NCBI GenBank assembly: GCA_965178525.1
Contig: CBCXVS010000340.1
Span: 1-7,173 of the forward strand
Length of the DNA stretch: 7,173 nucleotides
Reading direction: 5' to 3'
Source: CBCXVS01 sp965178525
GTDB lineage: Bacteria > Tectomicrobia > Entotheonellia > Entotheonellales > Entotheonellaceae
The notes beneath the pieces are model-generated. The model was given only the letters and a program-made list of their open reading frames with translations, made no database searches and was not told where the DNA came from. Positions 1 through 5,979 of the stretch are shown here, piece after piece. The first letter of the stretch is position 1. Each line of letters begins with the position of its first letter. The translations under genes and the position numbers were made by a program.

Positions 1-77
1 CCATACTACCCGAGGGGAGGGCGAGTCGTCACCTACAAATCCAATGATAGACCCCAAATTCCAAATTCTCTGGTATT

Positions 78-545
78 CTATGTTCTATTCTTTGAAATTA
101 GTCCAAGAGTGATGCTGGCGACTAGCCGGCTAGGGACTACATCATCGATGTATAGATCAATATCTTCTTCGCTGATTTCTAAATATTCAGCTAAAAGAAC
201 AGCTAAGTCATCACGGACCTGGTCAATCCCACCCTGTTCTAATCCACACCTATCATAGATTAAGGCTGATTTTAGTCGGTCTCTAGAAAAAGATGCACTC
301 GTATATGAAGATGGTTGAATCTGTCGTTCTAATTTTGGAAGATTTGAAGCCATAACTGAATCCGAATTTCTTTGATCTGATTCTCTAACATATTGTTTGA
401 TTTCTGCATCTATTAAATTGTACTGTCTAAATCGCCCTGCTTTGATGTGTAACAATAGTTCTTCTGCATCTCTCTCAGATAGTTCAGTCGTCAATTTCAC
501 GCTTCCACGATCTTTTTTCCTTACAATTATCCCATATCCCACCAA
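78..545 (-). CDS. C-terminal segment of the TIR protein, unrecognised domain
   Basis: A 155-codon open frame that could formally start at TTG 545 but has no convincing ribosome site and overlaps the TIR segment by 62 bases. Its first residues (IIVRKKDRGSVKLTTEL, then ERDAEELLLHIKAGRF) complete the alpha/beta domain begun in the other frame. The strand-turn GSVKL plus an amphipathic helix resembles small ferredoxin-like adaptor domains (TRADD-N-like) described in bacterial conflict proteins; that family name is my inference. A polar linker follows, then a helical, acidic C-terminal domain from about FSRDRLKSALIYDR through EEDIDLYIDDVVPSRLVAS. I do not recognise this domain. It could be an effector-associated or partner-binding module. 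It is best read as the tail of the frameshifted TIR gene rather than a separate gene. Confidence 0.6.
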   Translation of the reverse strand: MVGYGIIVRKKDRGSVKLTTELSERDAEELLLHIKAGRFRQYNLIDAEIKQYVRESDQRNSDSVMASNLPKLERQIQPSSYTSASFSRDRLKSALIYDRCGLEQGGIDQVRDDLAVLLAEYLEISEEDIDLYIDDVVPSRLVASITLGLISKNRT

Positions 546-1140
546 TTTTTAACGCCTCACCGATAGTGCAAAGTAGTTTATTCTGTTCATCTACATTAAA
601 ATCATTAAAATCCCGATCGATTATTAGTTCTAGCAAGACTTTTTCTTTTCTATTTCTCTTAATACTGTTTTTAAATGAACTTAATAAAGAATATATTCTG
701 TTTTTTTGACTTCTTTGTTTTACATTTCTTGGATTTTTATAGAAACCGAATTGCCCCTCCGATTTATTGCTAGAGTCTAGGATGTCTACGATTCGTTGTA
801 ATTCCATATCCCATTGATTTTGTGACGAAAAGTCTGCATATGAAAGCATCGATATACGCTTTGGAGGAACGCATTTATTTAGCATTAGTGGAATAAGACG
901 ATCGCTAAAACCAATAGAATCATTACTTTGAATAATTAAAGATTCCAATTTCGTCCATTCACTTTTAAACCAATTTGGTGTTAAGATCAATAAGGTTCTA
1001 TAACTCCGTTCGATAGCTTTTTCAATATTTACCACTATGGGAACACCGATCTCAAAATCCTTGCGGTCAATACATACTCGAAGATTTACCCCTTCTAAAC
1101 GTGGGATGAGCCATTCATATACCCATTGTGCATCTAGAAG
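484..1140 (-). CDS. TIR body and start of adaptor-like domain (middle frame segment)
   Basis: This open segment carries most of the TIR fold, from DAQWVYEW through the WxxxE helix to QWDMELQRIVDIL, which resembles the usual closing helix of a TIR domain. It continues through a Lys/Arg/Ser-rich linker into the first strand and helix of the next domain (LIIDRDFNDFNVDEQNKLL). Conceptual translation could begin at the GTG at 1035, but that lies inside the TIR domain between the BB loop and the helix NIEKAIERS. A protein starting there would lack the first strands and could not fold as a TIR. The real gene therefore starts at 1192. After the second shift the frame runs out of frame to a TGA at 484 (tail DNCKEKRSWKREIDD), which I read as non-native. 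Confidence 0.7.
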   Translation of the reverse strand, partial: LLDAQWVYEWLIPRLEGVNLRVCIDRKDFEIGVPIVVNIEKAIERSYRTLLILTPNWFKSEWTKLESLIIQSNDSIGFSDRLIPLMLNKCVPPKRISMLSYADFSSQNQWDMELQRIVDILDSSNKSEGQFGFYKNPRNVKQRSQKNRIYSLLSSFKNSIKRNRKEKVLLELIIDRDFNDFNVDEQNKLLCTIGEALKIGGIWDNCKEKRSWKREIDD

Positions 1141-1192
1141 AGCTATAGCTTATAAACACATCATAGTCATGAGCAACGGACTCTTCTGGCAT

Positions 1193-1382
1193 GGATGCCT
1201 CCTCCACTACTCCTAAATGTGTCAAGATTTTCTCTAATTCTGGGCACCCATGATACCATATATTTCTGGAAATACAACCAATATCAATTCTCATCAATCG
1301 TCGGGGCATAACATCAAAATTTATCCCTCCACGGAGAACCCGAAAGTATGCAAATCATGGAAAAACACATTGCTCATATTTC
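1193..1382. other. AT-rich leader between mlaF and the TIR gene
   Basis: About 190 bases separate the mlaF stop from the TIR start. The stretch is AT-rich like the TIR gene and unlike mlaF, so the compositional border lies close to the mlaF stop. An open frame from 1309 runs into the TIR gene but resembles no family I know. I see no clear terminator hairpin after mlaF and no convincing promoter, although AT-rich segments around 1255-1290 could hold a weak one. Transcription of the TIR gene from the mla operon or from its own promoter are both possible. Confidence 0.4.
1198..1205 (-). promoter_or_regulatory. Shine-Dalgarno of the TIR gene
   Basis: GGAGGAGG sits five bases upstream of ATG 1192 on the minus strand. 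It decides the start: an upstream in-frame ATG at 1309 would add 39 residues of non-TIR sequence, while TIR domains normally open within a few residues of the N-terminus, as MPEESVAHDYDVFIS does here. Confidence 0.65.
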
Positions 1383-2144
1383 TTATCCGTCAGCATCACC
1401 TCGGGTTAAAAACGTCCGGATGATCGGGTGCGGTGCACTCTCGCGCAGCGTCTTGGGATTTCCGACCGCCAGCATGGTCTTCGTGTCCGGGTCGAGAAAG
1501 ACGGAACGGTCGGCAATGGCAAAGATGCTCGCCAGCTCGTGCGTCACCATGACCACCGTCGCTCCAAGAGAGTCCCGAAGTTCGAGAATCAGATCATCCA
1601 GCAGGCGGGAGCTGATCGGATCGAGACCGGCTGAGGGCTCGTCGAAAAACAGAATGTCCGGATCCAACGCCATGGCCCGGGCCAAGCCGGCACGTTTTTG
1701 CATGCCGCCACTAATCTCCGAAGGATAGTAATCCTCGAACCCAGCCAGCCCCACGAGCGCTAATTTAAACGAGGCGATCTCGCGCCTCTGGCTCGCACTT
1801 AGGTCGGTGTATTCGCCCAGCGGCAGCGTCACATTTTCCGCCAAGGTCATCGAGCTCCACAGCGCCCCGCTCTGATACAGCACGCCAAAACGGCGCGTCA
1901 TGCGTTCACGCGCTTCCGCATCCGCCGTCCAAAAGCTCTCGCCATCGTAGAGAATATCGCCACGGGCAGGCGCCTTGAGGCCAATCAGATGCCGTAGCAA
2001 CGTACTCTTGCCGCAGCCACTGCCCCCCATCAGGATGAAAATCTCACCCGCGTTTATCGTGAAGTTCAGGTCCCGTTGGATGACGAAATCGCCGTAGGCC
2101 ATGGTCAGATCGGCCACGGTAATGCGGGGGGTTGGCTCAGACAT
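1383..2144 (-). CDS. mlaF: ABC transporter ATPase, MlaF-like (lipid transport)
   Basis: 253-residue ATP-binding subunit that powers an MlaE-type permease, located at the cytoplasmic face of the inner membrane. In Mla systems the complex moves phospholipids between the inner and outer membranes and supports outer-membrane asymmetry and solvent tolerance. Visible motifs: Walker A GGSGCGKST (residues 40-48), Q-loop YQSGALWSSMTLAENV (Q91), signature SGGMQKRAGLARA (145-157), Walker B DILFFDEPSAGLDP (D168, E169) and H-loop H202 in VTHEL. The FGVLYQSGALWSSMTLAENV stretch and the SGGMQKR form of the signature are typical of MlaF/Ttg2A. Length is normal for the family. The start ATG at 2144 has AGGAG upstream, which overlaps the end of mlaE, and the 14-bp gap implies co-translation with the permease. 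All catalytic residues are present, so it should be active. Confidence 0.93.
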   Translation of the reverse strand: MSEPTPRITVADLTMAYGDFVIQRDLNFTINAGEIFILMGGSGCGKSTLLRHLIGLKAPARGDILYDGESFWTADAEARERMTRRFGVLYQSGALWSSMTLAENVTLPLGEYTDLSASQRREIASFKLALVGLAGFEDYYPSEISGGMQKRAGLARAMALDPDILFFDEPSAGLDPISSRLLDDLILELRDSLGATVVMVTHELASIFAIADRSVFLDPDTKTMLAVGNPKTLRESAPHPIIRTFLTRGDADG

Positions 2145-2158
2145 CCTGCCGTTCTCCT

Positions 2159-3307
2159 CTAGACACCAAGCACTTCGGTGATCACGGCCAGCACACCATC
2201 GGTGGCAATGATGCAGACAATGCCCGTCACCACGGCAGACGTCGTCGCCTCACCCACCGCCGAAGCGCTGCGGCCACACTGCATCCCACGCAGACAACCC
2301 GCCATGGCGATCAACATCCCAAAGATGCCGCTTTTCATCACGCCTAGAATAAAATCGCTCAGGCTCACAGCAATCTTAGTTTCGTTGAAATACTCCAGCA
2401 GCGATATATCCAGCATCCCCGTGGCGACCACGATCCCGCCAAGTATCCCCAAGAGGTCTGCATAGACGCATAGCAGCGGCATCGTCAATACCAATGCTAG
2501 TATGCGAGGTAAGACGAGAAACTCTATGGGCGAGATGCCCAAGGTGGTATAGGCATCGATTTCTTCGTTGACCTGCATGGTGCCGAGCTGAGCCGCAAAG
2601 GCGGCGCCAGTTCGGCCCGCCATGATAATGCCGGTCATCACCGCCCCCATTTCACGAGTCATACCAATGCCGACCAGGTCCGCCACATAGATTTGCGCGC
2701 CGAACTGACGAAGTTGAATGGCCCCCATAAAGGCCAGAATTAAGCCAATCAACCCACTGATGAGCGACACAATGGGCAGTGCTCGGGAGCCACTCGTCTG
2801 CATGAGGAGCAGCACGTCAGACCAACGGAAGCTGGCCTGACCCCGCAGCAGTTTCCAGAACGCCAGACACACCTCCCCAATAAAATCGATCATCTCACGG
2901 CAAGCGTTCGCCGCCGCGATCCCTTGCGACCCAATACGCGCCAGCAGCGGCGTGCGGACCGCCGATCGTACCGCATCTTCGCGCTCCGGCACGGCGGTGG
3001 CTAAGGCCAACAGACGCCGCATGCCATCCGGGAGCGCCGTCTGGTCGGTTTCAATCTGACGCTGCTGGTTTTGCCGTATCAGTTTGAGCAAAAAGGTTAA
3101 CAGCCCGGTGTCCCAAGCCGTCACGTCTTGGGTGTGAAAGGCCATACGGCGAACCGTGGGTTCCGTTTCCAGACGCGGCTGCATCTCTGCCGCCGTTGGT
3201 ATCCCATCCTGCATGCGCCAGCTGCCAGAGAGCCGCACCAGCAGGGTGTCGTCGCTTAGACGTGAGACATGTAACTGGGGCTTTGTGGACATGACGTTTT
3301 GGGGCAC
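2159..3307 (-). CDS. mlaE: MlaE-family permease with N-terminal STAS domain
   Basis: 382-residue inner-membrane permease, partner of the adjacent ATPase. Residues about 12-105 form a soluble STAS-like region (LHVSRLSDDTLLVRLSGSW, later AWDTGLLTFLLKLI). STAS-MlaE fusions are a known long form, whereas E. coli MlaE lacks this domain. From about 165 the permease follows, with several hydrophobic segments (about 178-197, 222-241, 262-281, 284-303, 318-337, 357-378). The hallmark MlaE block REMGAVMTGIIMAGRTGAAFAA lies at 218-238 and continues into QVNEEIDA. The start chosen is GTG 3307, with AAGGA seven bases upstream. ATG 3292 (MSTKPQ) is in frame but poorly placed relative to any Shine-Dalgarno. 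It begins 33 bp after the stop of the TPR gene. The STAS domain may couple transport to a regulator, but no partner is visible. Confidence 0.92.
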   Translation of the reverse strand: MPQNVMSTKPQLHVSRLSDDTLLVRLSGSWRMQDGIPTAAEMQPRLETEPTVRRMAFHTQDVTAWDTGLLTFLLKLIRQNQQRQIETDQTALPDGMRRLLALATAVPEREDAVRSAVRTPLLARIGSQGIAAANACREMIDFIGEVCLAFWKLLRGQASFRWSDVLLLMQTSGSRALPIVSLISGLIGLILAFMGAIQLRQFGAQIYVADLVGIGMTREMGAVMTGIIMAGRTGAAFAAQLGTMQVNEEIDAYTTLGISPIEFLVLPRILALVLTMPLLCVYADLLGILGGIVVATGMLDISLLEYFNETKIAVSLSDFILGVMKSGIFGMLIAMAGCLRGMQCGRSASAVGEATTSAVVTGIVCIIATDGVLAVITEVLGV

Positions 3308-3340
3308 ATCCTCTTCCTTCTCTTCGATTTGCCTCCGTAC

Positions 3341-4129
3341 TTACCTCCTCCGCTGCTGCCGAATCCGATCCAGCATCTGCTTCGGCCCCGGCGCATGGGG
3401 ATAGAGCCGAACGAGCTGCTCCGCATAGGCGGCGGCTTGATCCCAGCGCCGTTCTTGCATATAGAAGATAGCCAGCGCTTGCAACACCCGTGCGTCCTCG
3501 GGCTCGAGTTGATGCGCTTGCAGCAAGGCAGACTCCGCTTCCGGCCGCCGCCCCAGATGTTGCAACGTCAAGCCGTAATTGTGATGCACCCGTACACGGT
3601 TGGGTAAGAGACCGGCTGCTTGGCTGAGCGCGTTGGCTGCATCCGCTAGACGCTTCTCTTCTGCTAATACGAGACCTAGCGAGTAGTAAAGCTCGCCCTC
3701 GTGCGGCGCCAGCAGGAGCGCCTCGTGCAAGGTGCGCTCGGCGTCCGCGTTCTGTCCCATCCGATTGTACAGGTTCGCCAGATTAAAACGGGCTGGCAGG
3801 AAAGCAGGGTCCAACCGGAGCGCGGTCCGATACGATTGTTCAGCCCATGCGGGCTGGCCCTGCTGCGCCTTGAGTATCGCCAGGTTCACATGCGCACTCG
3901 GGGTATCGGCCATGGCTTGCTGTACGGCAGTAAATTCCGCCAGGGCGGCGTCAAACCACGCTCTCTGCTCGGGTGTGAACGCATGGGGCGGCACGGCGGC
4001 CAAAACGCGAGCGGCTTCAATCCGGACCGCTCGGATCGGATCGCGCAGCAAGGATGCCCCGGCTTGTAGCCGCGCCTGCGGTGGGACGCTGTCCAGCCCA
4101 CCCACAGCGGCAGCCCGAATGCGATGGCC
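3341..4129 (-). CDS. TPR tail of the cytochrome protein
   Basis: From RIRAAAVGGLDSV onward the sequence first shows HEAT-like helices (RLQAGASLLRDPIRAVRIEA) and a linker (FTPEQRAWFDAALAEF). Then come five TPR units of about 34 residues, beginning near SAHVNLAILKAQQG, LPARFNLANLYNRMG, ELYYSLGLVLAEEK, VRVHHNYGLTLQHLG and ARVLQALAIFYMQER. TPRs mediate protein-protein contacts, here presumably in the periplasm. No signal peptide or plausible start lies near the beginning of this frame; the open frame extends to ATG 4351 only through sequence that is the shadow of the cytochrome frame. It therefore belongs to the cytochrome protein. The stop TAA is at 3343-3341. Confidence 0.82.
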   Translation of the reverse strand, partial: GHRIRAAAVGGLDSVPPQARLQAGASLLRDPIRAVRIEAARVLAAVPPHAFTPEQRAWFDAALAEFTAVQQAMADTPSAHVNLAILKAQQGQPAWAEQSYRTALRLDPAFLPARFNLANLYNRMGQNADAERTLHEALLLAPHEGELYYSLGLVLAEEKRLADAANALSQAAGLLPNRVRVHHNYGLTLQHLGRRPEAESALLQAHQLEPEDARVLQALAIFYMQERRWDQAAAYAEQLVRLYPHAPGPKQMLDRIRQQRRR

Positions 4130-5634
4130 CTGGCGCCGGCGGCACCATATCGACGCAGTAGCGCCAACGCCGTGGCCCGAACGATCACCGGTTGGGTTGC
4201 AGACCCGGCGAGTTGCTGTAATGCGGTGGCCGCATCGGCGCGGCCTGCCCGCCCGGCAGCCAGGCTGGAGGCGTAGTGAGGCGCGGCCTTTTCCCCGTAC
4301 CATTGGATGATCACGTTCGCAGCCCAGCGTGCGGTCCGGCCCAGGTGACATCCGGTGCAGGCGTCCGGTGTGCCGAGTGTGACCGAGAGATCCGGAGGGG
4401 GTACCCAGAAACTGTGATCCCGGCGGTCATCAATCACCATGTAGGTTTTGGCGGGCATGTGGCAGTTGACGCACTGCGCTCCGGCGGAACCGGCCCTATG
4501 AAAATGGTGCGCCGAGGTGTTGTAGGCCTTGGACCGTAAGCTCGGGAATCGCGGGTCGGGCTGTGCCTGGTGGCATTGCACACACAGCGCATTGCCCTGC
4601 GCCCGGAGTTGTACATGATGCGGGTGGTGACAATCGGTACAACGGACGCCGGCGTGATACATGTTGCTCTGCAGGTATGACCCATAGACATACACTTCAT
4701 CCAGGATTTGGCCATCGGCGTGATACAGACCCTCACGCAGCACCTCCGGCATAAAATCATCAAGCAAGGGGCGGCCGTGTTGGTCGTTCACACTGACGCG
4801 ACGGCGCCGGGCATGGCAGCGCGCGCATTGATCGGCTTGGCCCTGGGCATCGAGCCTGGTGAAATCGATGAGGAGACCGGTGTCGCGGTATGGCGGTTGG
4901 GCCTCTTGTTGTCGTTCTTGAGCCCATGCAACGTGTTGACCTCCTGGGCCATGACAGGCCTGACAACTGACATTGATGGCGCTCCAGGTCGTCTGGTAGG
5001 CGTGGGTCTTGGGATCATAATTCTTTCTGAGGTTCGTGGAGTGGCACTCAGCGCACATGACATTCCAGGTCTGATACAGGCCGGTCCAGTGCAATGGATC
5101 ACCTGGTTGCGCCTTGTCGTTGGGATAGAGATGAAACCAGCGTTGCGCCTGCGTATCCCAAGCGATGGTAAGGCTCTGCAAGCGACCGCCGGGAAATGGG
5201 ACCAAGTACTGCTGTAAGGGTTCTACTCCAAAGGTGTACCGGATGTCGAAATCGGCCATGTGACCGTCCGGACCTTGCGTGTGGACAACAAACCGCCCGT
5301 CTTTTTTGAAAAAACGCGATGTCACGCCCTGATGCGTCAAGCGCACGTTGTTAAAATCGCCCCGTACCGTCTTCTCGGTGGCTGGTTGCATGGCCTGAGC
5401 GTGGTGGGATCCTTGCCAATCTTGGACGGCCTGGGGATGACACGACGCACAGACGCGATTCTCAACAAAGGCCACCTCATCTGCACCTTGTCCCAGCACC
5501 TGTTTGGGCCATGACATGTGGGGAGGCGAAGCCGCCAGGCTACTACCACTGATGAGTAATGCCATCGCCACAACCGTAGCCATCGCCCATGTCGCATGCG
5601 CCCGCGTCAGTCTCACCGGCCGATGGCTGTTCAT
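3886..5634 (-). CDS. Cytochrome part: signal peptide and eight CxxCH hemes
   Basis: Counting from ATG 5634, a signal peptide spans about residues 1-35 (basic RPVRLTR, hydrophobic ATVVAMALLISG, then SSLAAS), so the hemes lie in the periplasm. Heme-binding motifs: CASCH 62, CAECH 194, CQACH 224, CARCH 270, CTDCH 332, CVQCH 351, CVNCH 388 and CTGCH 426. The conserved environment includes WNVMCAECHSTNL, CHGPGGQH, HPHHVQLRAQGNALCVQCH, and HMPAKTYMVIDDRRDHSFWVPPPD. Additional histidines (for example HH at 78-79 and HHFH at 376-379) may act as distal ligands. An upstream in-frame ATG at 5778 would add 48 residues that hide the signal peptide, so I prefer 5634, although its Shine-Dalgarno is weak. 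The frame beyond about 4130, to 3886, is probably out of frame and not native. Confidence 0.88.
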   Translation of the reverse strand: MNSHRPVRLTRAHATWAMATVVAMALLISGSSLAASPPHMSWPKQVLGQGADEVAFVENRVCASCHPQAVQDWQGSHHAQAMQPATEKTVRGDFNNVRLTHQGVTSRFFKKDGRFVVHTQGPDGHMADFDIRYTFGVEPLQQYLVPFPGGRLQSLTIAWDTQAQRWFHLYPNDKAQPGDPLHWTGLYQTWNVMCAECHSTNLRKNYDPKTHAYQTTWSAINVSCQACHGPGGQHVAWAQERQQEAQPPYRDTGLLIDFTRLDAQGQADQCARCHARRRRVSVNDQHGRPLLDDFMPEVLREGLYHADGQILDEVYVYGSYLQSNMYHAGVRCTDCHHPHHVQLRAQGNALCVQCHQAQPDPRFPSLRSKAYNTSAHHFHRAGSAGAQCVNCHMPAKTYMVIDDRRDHSFWVPPPDLSVTLGTPDACTGCHLGRTARWAANVIIQWYGEKAAPHYASSLAAGRAGRADAATALQQLAGSATQPVIVRATALALLRRYGAAGARAIAFGLPLWVGWTASHRRRGYKPGHPCCAIRSERSGLKPLAFWPPCRPMRSHPSRERGLTPPWRNLLPYSKPWPIPRVRM

Positions 5635-5695
5635 GGCTTTCTGAGGGGTCCGGAAAACGGCCAGCGAGATGGGCAAACATGCCATCGCCGCCGAA

Positions 5696-5797
5696 TCATC
5701 CGCTGAGTATCGCCAACATGGATACCGCCCAGAGAAATCGCCACCGCTCCTGACTGTCTGCAGTTGAATCCGATTCATGCTGCTCCGCCTGCGCCAT
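5696..5797 (-). CDS. Possible 33-aa small membrane-type ORF
   Basis: ATG 5797 is preceded by GAGGA with a nine-base spacer. The frame encodes a polar N-terminus (MAQAEQHESDSTADSQERWR) followed by a short hydrophobic stretch (FLWAVSMLAILSG) and a TGA at 5698-5696. It ends 61 bases before the preferred cytochrome start. The polar-then-hydrophobic pattern looks like a small single-pass membrane protein or leader peptide, but the hydrophobic run (about 13 residues) is short for a full membrane span. It could also be a chance ORF or the broken start of a longer one. I do not recognise it. Confidence 0.3.
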   Translation of the reverse strand: MAQAEQHESDSTADSQERWRFLWAVSMLAILSG

Positions 5798-5979
5798 CGT
5801 TAACGATCCTCATAGGACTGGCCACTCTTGTCCCGAGCCGTTCGGATTGAACTCTGTGTCAATGTCAAAGGTATAGACCGATGTTAGAATAAACGATCGT
5901 TTGCGGCATACGGGACGAGTTGCTTATCGTATAGGCAAGAAACGAGAGGGTGAAAAGTAAAAATCGGACATGTTGTCAT
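5798..5979. promoter_or_regulatory. Intergenic region upstream of the cytochrome-mla operon
   Basis: About 180 bases without a gene, between the Uma2 stop and the small ORF. It should hold the operon promoter for the minus strand. It contains the perfect 12-bp palindrome AAACGATCGTTT (5891-5902), an inverted repeat TTGCTTAT/ATAGGCAA with a three-base loop (5920-5938), and two tandem TTGACA hexamers on the minus strand (5868-5863 and 5862-5857). I cannot find a good -10 at the right distance from either TTGACA, so no promoter is assigned. The palindrome could be an operator. Confidence 0.35.

Larger units (their letters stand above)
78..1192 (-). pseudogene. TIR-domain effector, about 370 aa composite, two frameshifts
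   Basis: Read continuously this encodes an N-terminal TIR domain (composite residues about 9-140), a basic linker (about 155-183), an adaptor-like alpha/beta domain (about 184-250) and an unrecognised C-terminal domain. Bacterial TIR domains usually cleave NAD+ or signal in antiphage immunity. Seen here: the opening strand motif DYDVFISYS, then DAQWV, the BB-loop-like DRKDFEIGVP, and LTPNWFKSEWTKLE. E83, four residues after W79, aligns with the usual catalytic Glu. The frame breaks twice. Near 1141 one extra base separates DYDVFISYS from LLDAQWV. Between about 548 and 520, probably in the G runs at 540-538 or 533-531, one more base must be skipped. The start ATG at 1192 is preceded by GGAGGAGG. 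The region is much more AT-rich than mlaF upstream, suggesting transfer. Either sequencing errors or true decay could explain the shifts. Confidence 0.75.
3341..5634 (-). pseudogene. Octaheme cytochrome c with C-terminal TPR tail, one frameshift
   Basis: Read across one frameshift this is a single exported protein of about 764 residues: signal peptide, eight CxxCH heme sites, a helical HEAT-like stretch and five TPR units. This layout is known for periplasmic multiheme cytochromes annotated as tetratricopeptide cytochrome c proteins, presumed to carry electrons or act on small inorganic substrates; the substrate is unknown. The first frame is sensible through ATALALLRRYGAAGA, and the second resumes at RIRAAAVGGLDSVPPQARLQ. 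One base appears to be missing near 4140-4128, plausibly from the GGG at 4130-4128 in a GC-rich run. Both halves remain intact and the codon pattern looks normal, so a sequencing or assembly error is at least as likely as real inactivation. It is followed after 33 bp by mlaE, suggesting one operon. Confidence 0.8.

Noticed and set aside
484..548. Programmed frameshifting as explanation of the TIR gene breaks
   Set aside because: No recognised slippery heptamer with a downstream stop-plus-structure arrangement was seen, and two separate shifts plus a third in the cytochrome gene favour error or decay.
1193..1309. N-terminal extension of the TIR protein from ATG 1309
   Set aside because: No family resemblance, and the strong Shine-Dalgarno plus normal TIR start favour ATG 1192.
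1348..1728. Plus-strand open frame
   Set aside because: It lies antisense to mlaF, which has all the ABC motifs; composition and residues show no family pattern.
3299..4310. Several plus-strand open frames (3299-3607, 3701-4069, 3732-4310)
   Set aside because: All are antisense to the TPR/cytochrome gene. GC-rich DNA leaves long shadow frames.
4708..5217. Plus-strand frame of 169 codons with hydrophobic stretches
   Set aside because: Antisense to the heme-motif-rich cytochrome frame; the hydrophobic look is the mirror of polar codons on the true strand.
5635..5778. N-terminal extension of the cytochrome from ATG 5778
   Set aside because: It would put 48 residues of unconvincing sequence before a clear signal peptide. 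GGAG upstream of 5778 is only four bases away, so it is not strong support.
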